This document shows positions 25,601 through 37,180 of a stretch of DNA of 64,000 bases, piece by piece (position 1 is the first letter of the stretch; every line of letters begins with the position of its first letter). The notes below the pieces were generated by a model. It ran no database searches. It was not told the origin of the DNA and was given only the letters and a program-made list of their open reading frames with translations. This stretch comes from Dasyornis broadbenti (taxonomy: Eukaryota; Chordata; Aves; Passeriformes; Dasyornithidae): positions 204,070 to 268,069 of the forward strand of contig VZRN01005376.1 in assembly GCA_013397935.1 (NCBI GenBank), given 5' to 3'. The position numbers were made by a program, and so were the translations under genes.

Positions 25601-28600
25601 TTGCCAGGATCTGCCAGCAAACTGGGGGTCCTTCTTCAGCAGCAAGCAGGAGGGAGCACGTGTGTGCCAGGGACAGAAGCAAAGCAGCCAAACCCAGGTG
25701 TTGTCTAGCCAAAAATCTACTCAAATGCTGGAACAGAATTAATTTACTTCTGAGCCCCTATCCCCTCCAAGGAAGAACCTTGCCAAGCATAACCTGGTGT
25801 GTAGGACCATGCTACCTGCGTGCCTCCTGGGGTCCTCTGCTCAGGAAGAAGAATCTGGGGGAGAATGAGAATTAGGAAATGAAAGGTCACAAAATTGCAG
25901 TGCATGAACCATGCCTTTTTGTATGGACTTTCACTGTTAAGGCCAAGAGTTTGACTGTGGGGGGAGCGGCCATGACATCTCTTTCAGCTGCTGCCTCTCA
26001 GCTATCAAGTGTTTTCACTTCACTGGAGAAATCACTGGCTAGGGACCACTGGCCAAAGCAAATCTTTTTGCCTTTGAAGCTGTCTAATTTGAGCACATGC
26101 CTCACCAGTTTTGGTTAATTACACAAGAGGTTATTAATGAAGAAGCACAAGAAATATGCAGACATGGTGTGACACACACCAGAGCAACAGCATTGTCTGG
26201 AGAGTGATCCCCTGTTTTGCTACAATCTCACTTGCTGCAATCCCTCAATGAAATAAATCACTCCATGGGCAATGCATAAAGCAGTCTAAAATAGGATAGT
26301 TCTCACTGTTTGTAATCCAAATTGGATGTGCCCTTATTGCCCTCTTCGTCAGGGCTATCAAGGACTTAATAGCCTTCTTGTGCTTGCATGCTTATTTTAA
26401 ATCACCTTTTTAGTAATTTAGATTTTTACCATAAGATGTGTTTGATCATGCTTGAACCTGCAAACATACTATTTTAAAGCTCTACTTCATTTCTTGATAA
26501 CAGATTTTATATATGATTTGCAAAATGATACACAACATCTATCTCTTTTACCCTGAGGCTAACACCTTTTCCTCCATGTTGGCTATCTCCACCACAAGAT
26601 TTGTCTCTGCTTCTTGCATAACTTTCATTTTGTCCTCTCTTTGTATTATTTCAGACATCTGTGAGCATTGGCTGTGTTGTTGTTTGAACCACTCTGCTGG
26701 CTGCCACATCACTTCTGCTCTGCATTCGCAGCAAGCACTGTACCAGCCGTACTGTGATCTCTGTCACAAATCTTCACCCCTCTGGTTAATCCTGCTCTGC
26801 TACTGACAGAGACGATATTGCTGTGCTGACTGCTCTATCCCTCACATACTTCTATCTTGCTGGTGAAATTCTGCTACAAATGCACAAGATCTGCCTGGTA
26901 AACCACTGTGATTCTTTTACTTGGTGAAGTTCAGTATGTTGCTCCTAAGGATGATGAGCAAACATTGGCAGTTTTAGTGCAGGAATATGTTAGTCTACTT
27001 GCCCCTCTCTCACTCTTCTCTTAAATGAGCTGACTTTCTAATCTCCTTGTGTTTAACCATTAGCTACAAATTCCCTGTTTTCACATGGATTTCACACTAC
27101 AGTTCCTACTTCTATTTAACTCCTTTAAGGTCTGTTCTGGAAGACAGACAATTAAACTGGTTATTGAAATGGTACCAGGGTTATACCCTCTTACCTGTCC
27201 CCCAGCCCATGGTGCTTCTCCTGGCTGCCACTGCTTCTCTGATGAATGCCATGGCAGAGGCATGTCTCAGCAGGCAAGCCCATGTCTATCTATCCATTCT
27301 TTCACTTGTGCTCGGCCTAGGACCTGAGTACCACCCAAGGAAGGTGCAAAGAAATAGTGTAATTCAGTCCAGGCTGCCTGTCCTCAGAAATAATAGACAT
27401 TCTGGGACAACACAGGCCTACCTAAATGTCACATATTCTCCTTTCTGCCAGTCTGACCTTTATTTCCTGTAACCCTCAAGTGTTGACTCCCAGGGCTGGT
27501 CATAGTGGGTGTGTCTGGCTGTGATAGCTGCATCGGACTCACGGTGGATTCAGGGGAGACAGATAACACAACAGCCAAGGACTAATTTGAGCAATCATCT
27601 CACATAAACATAGTGCTAGTCAAGGCAATTTTGGAAGAAACTAACATCTGAATTCAATATGCAAATATGAGTCAATTATCTAGCTCCATAACTAGTGAAG
27701 AGTATAGGGTCCATTGTGCTTCTTGCATGGCAGTGGGCTACATGCCAGAATCTCCCCTCGAGGAGGAATGCCTCTCAAGGTTATTCTGTGAGGCTGAGAG
27801 ATTCCTTGTTGCAACAGATTCTTGGTAAGTAATTATTAGGGTGCTAAGCTTTGAAACCTTAGCTAAGTGATAAAAAGCATTGATTATGTACATATAACCC
27901 TTTAGCTATAAACCATAGTCTGGGTCTAAGTCTGGATCCAGACACACTTCAATTCTTCTCTGAGAAGGAGTTTAAAATGCAAGGAATTTCTGAACCTCAT
28001 GACTCAACAGGAGGGTCTCCTGGACAAGTTTGGCTGACCTTGTCTACTGTGTAGTATCTTGCCATGGATTGTCGTAAAACCACTGTAAACATTTACTATC
28101 AAACTTTGCTAAACCAGTGGTGTGTATCAGTGAACTCTCTAATGAGTGAAATGCATAGCTCCACCTATGACACTACAGCATCTGGCAAGAGAAGACATGA
28201 AGAAAATGCATTTGCATGGGAAGACAATGGAATATATCTGCCCTTACTGGTGAAAATCAGCTCTGCTTCCATCTGGAATAAGTCAATGAGGGCCAAGACC
28301 CAACTTTTCAGGGTTCCTGTAGGTGTTTTTACATCATTACAAAATGATGTATCTTCTTGAATATCAAATCTTTGCAAGATGAAAATCACTTGTCTTGTGA
28401 TTTTGAAAACACCTGGCCATTATACTAGTAGCATAATTGAGAACAACATTGATTCTTAAAACAGGGCTGCAGATATACACCCTCTTCTGCCTTTTTCCTC
28501 ATCAATATTTATGTGCCATAATCCTGACTGGACTCTCAAACTTTTATGTTGACATTGGGTTTTGACCCATGGGTCTCGGAGGTGCAGACATGCAACACAG

Positions 28601-29061
28601 TTGCTTGGCAACACAAACACACCAGTTCATTGGGGGTGATGAATATTTTTTAAGGAACATTTTCTTTATTCTCTGCCTGAATGGATAAGAGCACAGATGA
28701 CTCAGACCTCAGGTTTCAGGGACATAATTCAGGGTTTTATGGTTGCAGAAGTCTGGTTTGCATGGGGGAGAATTTGGACCCAGGCTTGGCTTTCATTAAC
28801 CCCGTGGATAAGGTAACTATGTTTAGATGTCCAAATATTCAAGATTTGGGATTTTGCCTCAGACAAAAATACTCTTCCTCTTAATTCCTGTTTTTAAGCC
28901 TTTTTTGAAGGCAGAGTGCACAATTCCAAGCTTTTGCAAAGGGAGAGAAAGCGAGGATATTGTCTTCTGTGCAAGGGCAGAGCTTATCTGTCTGCTCAGG
29001 GGAAGACCACCCTACCATCTCCACGCTCTGCATTTCATAAATCCATGCATACATGGTGCCT
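22623..29061. other. Noncoding stretch, nothing recognised as a gene
   Basis: Largest inter-repeat stretch of the left half. The plus-strand frames 26513-26806 (97 codons) and 27047-27472 (141 codons) show no known domain. The second overlaps a frame on the other strand, so I do not call it. A 16-A run lies at 23715-23730. An octamer (ATGCAAAT) at 27659-27666 is probably chance. The section 25020-25210 is locally GC-richer without a CpG excess. Confidence 0.55.
23715..23730. repeat. Oligo-A run (16 A)
   Basis: An uninterrupted A run with no recognisable retrotransposon body upstream. It is listed because it will be length-variable. Confidence 0.9.
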
Positions 29062-30024
29062 TGTCATGGTTTGAGCCTGGCCAAATGCCAGGTACTCCCA
29101 AATTAACACACCCACACCCAGGGCTCAGGAGTTGAGATAAGGAAACCCAGGAGAAGACGCACTTAGAATAGGCAAAACAGGACTAACTTAGGTTGCAAAG
29201 TGATCTAATTTATTATTAACAGAGTCAGAGGAGTAAATGAGAAGTAAAATAAACCCTTCAAGGCCACCATTTCTCCGCTCACCCCCCTCCCTCCTTCCCA
29301 GCAGCTGCACAAGGGAACAAGGTATGGGGGGTTAGGTCAGTTCATCACCCAGATCTTCTTCCCCTGCCCGGGGAGAGGCTCTTTTCCTCTGCATAGCCAT
29401 GGGTCTCACTTGTGGCAGCCCGCCCGACACTGCTACAGTGACGCTGGTCCCCACACAGGCAAGCAGTCTCCCCAAAACTGCTACGGCGTGGGCTCCATCT
29501 TCCANNNNNNNNNNNNNNNNNNNNNNNNNNNNNNNNNNNNNNNNNNNNNNNNNNNNNNNNNNNNNNNNNNNNNCTCTGGACCACGGCCACTTTCAGGGTA
29601 TCCACTCGCTTTGGGGCGAGTGGATCTCAGCATTTCCCGTGGGCCCCCATGGGCTGCAGGGGCACCCCCTGCTTCACCATGGCCTCACCACGGCCTGCAG
29701 AGGCTGCAGAGCTCTGGTGCCTGGAGCTCCCCCTCCCCCTCCTTCTCCACTGCCCTTGGTCTCTCCATGTTGTTTTCCCTCACATACTCTCACCTACTCC
29801 TCCTCCTCTGGCTAAGGAAAAGTGCGTGCACCCATTGTTTTGATTTCTTCTTAAATATGTTTTTCACAGAGGCGTAACCAACATCTCTAATTGGCCCAGG
29901 CTTGGCCAGCAGCATGTCCATCACCTCAGAGCTGGACATGGTGAAGGCTTCGAGAAGCTTCACCGAGGAGCCATCTTTGTGGGCCCCCCCACTAGAAAAA
30001 CCTGGGCCAAGCTAAACCACAACA
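29062..30024 (-). mobile_element. Complete solo ERVL-type LTR, minus strand, with assembly gap
   Basis: On the plus strand it starts tgtcatggtttgagcctggc and ends ...gctaaaccacaaca, giving TG...CA termini. The polyadenylation signal reads TTTATT at 29209-29214 (AATAAA on the minus strand), followed in that orientation by the cctgttttgcct block, which fixes the minus orientation. The five bases on either side, TGCCT (29057-29061) and TGTCT (30025-30029), differ at one position and fit an old 5-base target-site duplication, the usual size for ERVL. It belongs to the same broad family as the LTR at 20010-20932, with a better preserved 3' end. No internal genes are attached. Frames running through the gap (29399-29815, 29410-29877, minus 29605-29345) are artefacts of the GC-rich LTR. 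Confidence 0.9.
29505..29573. other. Assembly gap (69 N)
   Basis: A run of 69 N inside the GC-rich, internally repetitive part of the LTR at 29062-30024. The real length of the missing DNA is unknown. Confidence 0.99.
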
Positions 30025-33000
30025 TGTCTGGCTTTGGAAAGTCTTAAGCCATATAATACCATGATGACCTGCAATTTACCAAGGTTTTAGACTTGCCAAA
30101 GCTTGCAAAAGACCAACAGCTTCATCACTAAAGTAGCCAAATCTCTGTGCTTCTTTTTGTTGAGCACCTCTACTGGTACAGATCCTATTTTTAGATAAAG
30201 GGTTTCTCATCTGACTGTTCCTTCTTCTGTAATTCTTTGTAATCATAATTAGAAATGTCATTAAAATACATTTATTAACAATTACTATTTTATAATTCTT
30301 AAAATTCCCTGTGTAATTCTTCCCTCTGGGTTTGGTTTATAAGACTTTCATAAACTTTCCTCCCCGTTGGGCAAGAAATTAGGTAATTCAGTAAACATAG
30401 AAAAAGGCAAGTGCACATAGGCCTTGCTTCTATGGAAATTTCAGGTAGAGTCAAAGGAAACTAAGAACAGTCAGTTTTTGGAGGATCTAGATGTGTTTTA
30501 CATATGCACAGTACCTCCAGTCTTAGAATTGATGCAAGCCACAGTAAATTAGACAGCCTCCAGGCTTACTTCTATTCTGAATTTAGTCCTATAATGTTAT
30601 TTCCTCCAAAGCAGCAATCAAGACATCCATCAGGTTGTCAGCAAATTGTCTGTGTGTCATATATTAATCTCACTTTTCATATCCTGTATTCTTCTGTTTC
30701 AGTGGGAACTCAGTCACAAATGAAGTCTGCTCAAACACAATATTCTACAAATCATGTAGTCCAAGAAAGTGTTAACTAGTAACAGAAAAAATGGTGTCTA
30801 AGCTGGTGGTTTGTGGGTATATGTTGCTAAATGAGTGTTGTATAGAGGACTGCAGATGGAAATTCTCAGTTAAAAAAACCCCAAGCAAGTGGAATTTGAC
30901 TTATTTCCTACTAGGTGATCAGCAGCAGGCTTTAAGGTAACAGTGATATCAAATGGTTTATTTAGTTGTCAGTTACAGGAAGAGAATTCTTAGTGGAAAC
31001 AAACAGGCAGCCTACAGTGACATATTTAAGAGAAGTCTGCTTTTATATTACGTGGAAAGCACAAACATCTCCACCAGGAAGCAACAGAAAAAAATCCCAT
31101 GGAATATTTTATTCAAGACCCTTGCTTTTGTTCTACATTTCCTGCAGGGAGCAATGGCTTGTGTTGCCACCAGAGACTGTGAATTATAGACGAAGGCAAA
31201 GCAGATTCGAAAAAGGAACCAGAATTCGTGCCATGCTGCCTTTCCTCATGTTTGTTTTCTCACAGCAGTCCGATGATACAAAACAAACCTTTAATGATAC
31301 AGTGAATGAATCAGTACAGGTCCATGACATAGGAATCTTTCCAGCTTGTTTTCCTTCAAAAATAAAGTGAAGGAAAATGTGTTTAGAAGCAACATTTTTT
31401 TATCTACTAGAAATGGTCAGTGAGAAAATAACAAAGTTATGGCAAAAGAGAGAAGTTGCTCACAGAGCTGACATAGGGACAGTTGAATCTTTTCATTCTC
31501 TGTCTTTATAGTAGGTCATGTGGGGTACTAGAAGTGAAAGCTGAAAGTTGATAAGGTTTTTCCACTTGCTTTCAGCAGATGGTCCTTCTCTGTACATGTA
31601 GGAATCCCTGATGGATAAAGGGAATTTAATAAGAATATGCACAAGTTTCCTGTGGTTGAATTTTTGTGTGTGATGCCATTTGCAGATGCACTTACTTGAC
31701 TTTTTTAATCAGTTTTTTTCTAGAAAATACAGTACTGATAGCAAATTGAAAACTACCTTCAGCCGAAGGGCATTGCTTACCTTAGGGTGGGAATTAAATA
31801 ACCCAGTGATATTGAAATAAAGTAAGACATGCTTTTATATTTCTTCTCATGAAGCAAGTGGCCTGACAGGGAATTTGTGTCTCCAGACAGGGCTGAGTGC
31901 TTTTGATCCTGAAGCAGAACCTGGTGCCTGTACAAGTACAGAGTTCTGGGAGGGCACCGCAGCTTGCTACAAGCCCACAGTCCCCTGGTGGTCTGCAAAT
32001 GGAGCTGGTTACAGCTCCTATCTCCCGCCGCCAAACTCCTTCTGACTAAGTGCAATAAAGAACAAGGAGAGAGAGGTGCTGAGTGTCCTGGTGCACAGCC
32101 AGGTCTCAGTGCAAGATTTGGGTGAAGAGAGGGCTCGCCCCAAAGCTTGGAATCTTCCAGATTTGACATGCAGTGCTATGAGGTGACTGTATATTTTTAT
32201 GCTTATTTGGGTATAGAATTTATTTTAATGAATCTGCCTAATTCTATCCTTTAATTTTAGGGTTTTTTTTAAATGTTGAAATGCAGGAAAAAGCCTTTAA
32301 AAAACTCTGAGATGGTGCTTTCCATTAGCCTAAGCTCTTGACAGGCACTAAAGAAAAAAGTAAGAGAAGAGGAATGCCATTTTCATTTCCCTCTTGGATT
32401 TTTTAATGTCTACATCTTGTTTGCAAAGCCTATGTTTTTCTCAGTGCTTGTACATTTATTTTGTACAAGAAACTTTCAGGAGGTTTGGATCAAGGAAGTT
32501 TCTGTGAAACTACTTCATTGCTCTGGGGTCAGCATGGCATTGAGATTTTCAGGTTTATCTCATAGTAGAATTATTTTTAAAAAACAAAACAAAAACAGAA
32601 TAACCAGTCAGCAGGAAAGGAGAGGAAAATAACTCCAGACTTTCAAAATAAGGAGAAATAGTTTAATCTGAGGTTGGAGGAAATAAATCAATAAAAGTAA
32701 TTTTGTGCTATGTGTGAAGGATTCACAGACCTAGCTTTCAACTTTCTGTCAGTTTTATAGTTTGAATTCAATTATGGAATTTTAGATTGAACCTATTTTT
32801 GTCCAGTCATCCTTTTTCTTGCTATAGTTTATCAAATCTGATTTTGAGACACATCATCCAAATCGCGATGGTCTTTGTAGCCTACCAGCACTGGCCATGT
32901 CATATGGCATGAGAGAACAATCTCAGGGACCCAGGGAAATATATAATGTGTTGCTGGATCTGGAGGCATTGGGGTTATGGGCTGAACTGAAGCTGGACTT

Positions 33001-34320
33001 TACAGGTGAATGGTGTACATGGAGTGACCAGGACAATGTGAGTTTGAGCTCTGTATGCCATTTTCCTAGGTAAATATTGTGGAAATACAATCAAGCAGCG
33101 GTGAAGCATTTTCTTTACTTGCCAGGCATTCGCCTCCCAAGACCTGGACTCCTGTTGCAAGAGAATATACTCTTCATCCAGTATATCTGCAGGTACAAAA
33201 ACAGATGAAGAAAACAGAAAGAAGACATTTAATAACTCGACAAACTTCACAAACTGCCTGGCTCAGGGCAAGTGTCAGTGAATATACCCTTCAAACTTCA
33301 GTAGTTGCTTTATGCCTTGCAATTGTACCTGGTGTGTCAGTGTTTGACTCAAAGTCAACCCATTCCTGGTTATTTCCTACTAGGATACCTCCAGAGCTTT
33401 GCACCTCACTGCTTTGCTGGAGCAGCTGTCATTTGCCATGTTCTTCTGCAACACACATTGCAGTGTCCCAGGCACAAGGATACTACAACTGGAAAAAATT
33501 CCCCACGTCCCTTCAACTCCGCAGCAGTTTCCCTCTCATTGCAATGGCCTCTCTGCCTGACTCATTGCCTTTGCAGGTTTTTATGAGAGCAATGACTTTG
33601 CTTAGTGATAATTAACAGGTTTCTTTGCATGTGACCCCTGGATCACTTAATTTCAGCCACTTGTACTGTTGCAGACCTTGTTGAATGAATCTAGGGGGAA
33701 GTGAGCGCTCTACATGGGCAGTCTTTGCCCAGAGGGGAGACAACGAACCCATGGCTCTGCCTGTGACAGCTTTGCAAACTGTGGCCCGAGGATGCTGCAG
33801 GGAGGAAACACTGGAGCTTCTGAGTGGCCTATTAGCTCACTTATTGCCAAAAATGACTGATGGACAGGAGACCGAGTGACTGAACATCTTCCTCAAAGTT
33901 CTCTGTATGTTAAATAATTTTAGGAGTAAAATTCCTTTCCTTGTAACCTATAAAACTATTTTCCAGAGCACACTTTTCAATTTCAGATGTTATATGGACA
34001 AATTTGAAGTAGTGGGACTCTCTAGGCTGCATGGAGAGGCCAGTTTACATCTGTCAGTAGATTCCCCAAAGGGAATTTCTTGGAGAAGGCAGAAACAATT
34101 TATGAATCTTAAAATGAAGGAATATCAGAGATATTGAAAGCAATGGTATTGCTGTTTAACAAATCAGTGGATTCATCTCTCTTTTTAGATGCTTACCAAG
34201 AAAATAAATGAACCTAATAAATATCATCACTTGCTCCATCAGCACTCTCAAGCACTATCAAGACCAGCTGAAAGCGAAAAGCACCGAAGCCCCTTTGACC
34301 TCACATAAACTCATTTGGGG
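30025..34320. other. Noncoding stretch; one long unassigned frame
   Basis: Unique-looking DNA. The plus-strand frame 33079-33615 (178 codons) is the longest one outside recognised repeats. It has no signal peptide, repeat or motif that I recognise, and a second frame overlaps it at 33305-33586, so it is not called as a gene. The section 31880-32150 is locally GC-richer, with a minus-strand frame of 130 codons that also matches nothing known. Confidence 0.5.
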
Positions 34321-34710
34321 GAGAAGTGTTAAAACAAGCTGTCCCGAGAGAGTGTCCCCCCCACTCCTCGCGGTCTGCTGCTCCTTCCCTCCGCTTCTCT
34401 CCTCCTCCCGCGGCCACCAGATGGGGCAGCGAAGCTCCGTTCCCCGCCAAGCCCGGAGCGCTCCGCGGCGGCACCGGGGCCACCCCCGCCCCACGCCGGC
34501 CCCCGAGCCTGCCCAGGGCAGCCGGGCTCTCTTTAAAAACAGAGAACGAGCGCAGTGCTTCCGTCCTCCTGCCCACTCTGGAAGCTGAAATAGCTGCGGG
34601 TTCTTCTTGTGCGGCAGTCGGGAGAGGAGAAATCGGTGCTAAGCTTTCGGGAAGGGTGGCTCGGTGGAGCTGCGTCCTGGTGCGTGTTTGCTGTTAAACT
34701 GCCCCGCCCC
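34321..34710. promoter_or_regulatory. Compact CpG island, candidate orphan promoter
   Basis: By hand count about 32 CpG dinucleotides in 390 bases, close to the number expected from its GC content, whereas the flanks are CpG-poor. It is not part of a repeat that I recognise. A TATA-like ctttaaaaac lies at 34531-34540. If used on the plus strand it would place a start near 34560, and the nearest downstream donor (CTG|GTGCGT, 34679) is moderate. Frames are open on both strands (plus 34208-34588 and 34326-34697; minus 34576-34301 and 34494-34258), which is normal for CpG-rich DNA, and none looks like a known protein. Known biology: such islands in birds usually mark promoters, including those of noncoding RNAs. 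The promoter role and direction here are inference. Confidence 0.5.
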
Positions 34711-34838
34711 AGAGCCCTGCACTTCAGCTGGGGGGTTGTTCAGAATCTCGAGATCATCCTATGATTCCTGCATTTTCATAGTAAATAAGTAAATAAAATG
34801 CAGCCTATCCTGCATTTTACAATACAGCTACAGGATAC

Positions 34839-34856
34839 ATGGAATAAAGGTGGATA
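34839..34856 (+). repeat. Copy 1 of an 18-base direct repeat
   Basis: atggaataaaggtggata, identical to 35516-35533. The two copies lie 677 bases apart and bracket the enhancer-like block. The sequence is not a repeat terminus that I recognise. Confidence 0.8.
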
Positions 34857-34999
34857 CTATAGGAGTCGGAAGACACCGCTATTTTTCAAACACCACTGTG
34901 TCAGAGGATCTTAAATTAATCCTTCCTAAATAAAATCACTGGTATGAGGAGGAAAAGGTGGGAAAAGAGGGAGAAGAAGACCAGCATCATATGAAAATC

Positions 35000-35460
35000 T
35001 GCCTCATAAAGCGAGAGAACTGTTGCCCACAACGTTTTGCTGTTTGTTTGCTTGTGGCTTCATTAAAATTTCATGCAGATCCAACGACTAGATTTTGTTA
35101 ATGGCCCACAGAGGGACAATCATTGCTGAAGCCTGAACACTGTGATCCATTTCCCCTAATTATTACTTTGTAACCGTTTCTAATTTGACAGCTCCTGCTG
35201 AACTAATGTTCATTTATTTTGTTTCATTGTTTCATATAAGGAAACATCAGATAAGAATAACAGCAGAGCATTAAAGATAAAGCCTACTAATTTGAAACAT
35301 GCATTAATTGCATGTTAAGTGCACATAATGGCCTTCATTGGGGATCCTGGATTTTTCATTGTAGAACCCCTTCAGAGGGTATAAATCACAGGGCTGTGTT
35401 GCACACTTAACAATGAGAAGGAAGATTATCCAATTCCTTGTCTACGTGTCAAGAATGGGG
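35000..35460. promoter_or_regulatory. Candidate enhancer-like block
   Basis: AT-rich, complex sequence with a cluster of developmental factor motifs: TAATTA (35158-35163), TTGACAG, a MEIS/PKNOX-like core (35185-35191), AGATAAG, a GATA site (35249-35255), a second GATA-like agataaa near 35276, and the POU/homeodomain palindrome at 35296-35316. It lies about 300 bases beyond the CpG island. Dense motif clusters of this kind are typical of conserved vertebrate enhancers, but each motif alone is common. Cross-species conservation was not tested, so the call is inference. Confidence 0.35.
35296..35316. repeat. 8-bp palindromic arms around TTAAT (POU/homeodomain-like)
   Basis: The arms aacatgca (35296-35303) and tgcatgtt (35309-35316) are perfect reverse complements around ttaat. 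Each side contains ATGCA joined to TAAT, which resembles dimeric POU-factor sites. It is the most structured element of the enhancer-like block. Confidence 0.6.
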
Positions 35461-35515
35461 AGTGGCTAAGAGGTTAGTTTTCCTCCATAGCTCTGTTCTA
35501 TAACTTTAAAAAAAA

Positions 35516-35533
35516 ATGGAATAAAGGTGGATA
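35516..35533 (+). repeat. Copy 2 of an 18-base direct repeat
   Basis: Identical to 34839-34856 in the same orientation. It is preceded by a run of nine A (35508-35516, the last A being the first base of the repeat). Confidence 0.8.
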
Positions 35534-35709
35534 TATTTGCTCACAATGGAGTGGTTTCTAAATTTGTCTGTGAGCTTTGAGGGCTTAGTTGCTTTCTTTA
35601 GAAAAGAAACATCTGGGATGGTCAGGTGTTTCTAAAAATCCAATGTAGCTCGTGGCTTTTTGAAGGCTCTAACATAAGGCTATGTATTTCTAAAGAAGCA
35701 ATGTAAGAA

Positions 35710-37180
35710 TGTTCGACCACAAGGGTCAGCCAGTCCAGTCTCCTGCTAGCTCAGTGAAATGTATCAATATTTCTTTAATGAACCCATGCAACTCTATTTT
35801 AAATATATTAAGATTTTAGATTTTGATCCTTTTTATTGCTGTAATCTAATTTTAGAAGGCTATTCCAACACTCCATTTTATTGACTTGCCTCAAAATTTA
35901 TGTCTTCAGAAAATTTCATTATCTCATTCTTCTGCTTCCCATTAGCCCCTTCTTTATAAATTTTATGTGATAATTAGTCCCTATCTGCATTTGTACTTAG
36001 TATTTAGCATTTTCACATTTGTTTTCTTTTCATACCCCTGATTCTGCTACTGCCGTAGCAGGTTTTCCTCATGGTGTTTACCCCATGTTTACAAAAATGT
36101 GTTTGATTTCAAGCTTCATTTTACTAAGCTAAATAGAGCAGGCTGTTTCAGACTCATTTGGTCATTTCAGTCTCATCTCTCTGAAGACAATAAGCCTTGT
36201 CTTCAGAATAAGATAAGGTTTATTCTTTTCCTTCATTCCAGTTTGATTTGGTTCTTTTTAGAGTGTGAATGATTGGAATTATACATTCTTCTATGGTTGG
36301 AATTTCCTCAATGTTTGTAAAGTGCATCAACACACCTTTATCTCCTCTGGAAATGGTACAACTGATAAATTCTTGGAGTTTTTTTTATTTAATTCAATTT
36401 TTCTGTTGCAACACATTGGTAGACTGTAGTTCTCTTAACAATGCTTTGCTTTGCCCAGACGTTTTCATCATTTTTAGCTCTCAGCTGATGATGAGTCAGC
36501 TTGGAGCAGTCATTTTTGCTATCTTTTTACTAAAGCATGATTTGCACTTTTGCACATTGCACTCTTAAATTTAAACTATTTCTATCTTTCCAAGCCTCGT
36601 GATCATTCAGTTATTCCCATAAAATATTCTGATCTTCCTCAGGTATTGGCAATGCCTCAAAATTCATGTCACCTGACACTCCTTTGCGTTAGCCAGTTCT
36701 TTACTTTCTCTGTGATTTAAATAGCTCCTGTCTTCTCCAGTGTGTTCTGCTTTAAATGTCTCACTGAAGTTCACATAGATTAGGTAGTTCTGCCTTCTTA
36801 CTCTGGATCTTTAATTATCTGTTTTATACAGATATGAAATTGACCTCATTTAGTCTGCCACAGTTTATGCTTTTTGACCTCTCCTTTCCATTCTTTATTG
36901 TTTCCTTCACAGTTTGATCTAGAGCCCTGTGTAACACAGGAGTCAGACTAATGGGCTTATGGTTGTCTGAAACACTGCCTGTTCTTAAATATAGCTACTA
37001 AATTTGTTATTCTCCGGTTGCACAGCAATATCCTTTCCTATTGTTTTAATGCCTATTCAGGGAACAAAATCCATCAGTGCTCAAAAGCCAGCAATACCTG
37101 GGTCTTACCTTCACCTGAACTTGTTGTTCTGTCTGTATCTTTGTATTTTCCTTCTCTTTCTCAAAACATTGTGCAGTTGC
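35710..37180 (-). mobile_element. Old LINE of the CR1/L2 group, heavily decayed
   Basis: Collinear decayed similarity to the inverted 3' UTR and polymerase region of ancient CR1/L2-type LINEs of birds and reptiles. The segments appear in the expected order: the 3' block gaccacaagggtcagccagt at about 35714, ggctattccaacactcc (35860s), ccttcattccagtttgattt (36230s), a gaagttcacatagattaggta block (36765-36785), and cacaggagtcagactaatgg (36936-36955), followed by a gttattctccggttgcac block (37005-37022). The order and spacing fit about 1.4 kb of one element. Many indels and stops show great age, and no frame survives. Borders are approximate. Confidence 0.62.

Larger units (their letters stand above)
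34711..35709. other. Noncoding stretch between CpG island and old LINE
   Basis: This kilobase holds the enhancer-like block at 35000-35460 and an 18-base direct repeat pair (34839-34856 and 35516-35533). At 34765-34820 the segment tcctgcattt recurs within about 40 bases, a small local duplication. No gene is seen. Confidence 0.55.

Noticed and set aside
27047..27472. Plus-strand open frame of 141 codons.
   Set aside because: No known motif. It overlaps frames on both strands (27081-27263 minus, 27085-27327 plus) and shows no flanking signals.
29345..29877. Frames spanning the N run.
   Set aside because: They cross unknown sequence inside an LTR and cannot be real genes.
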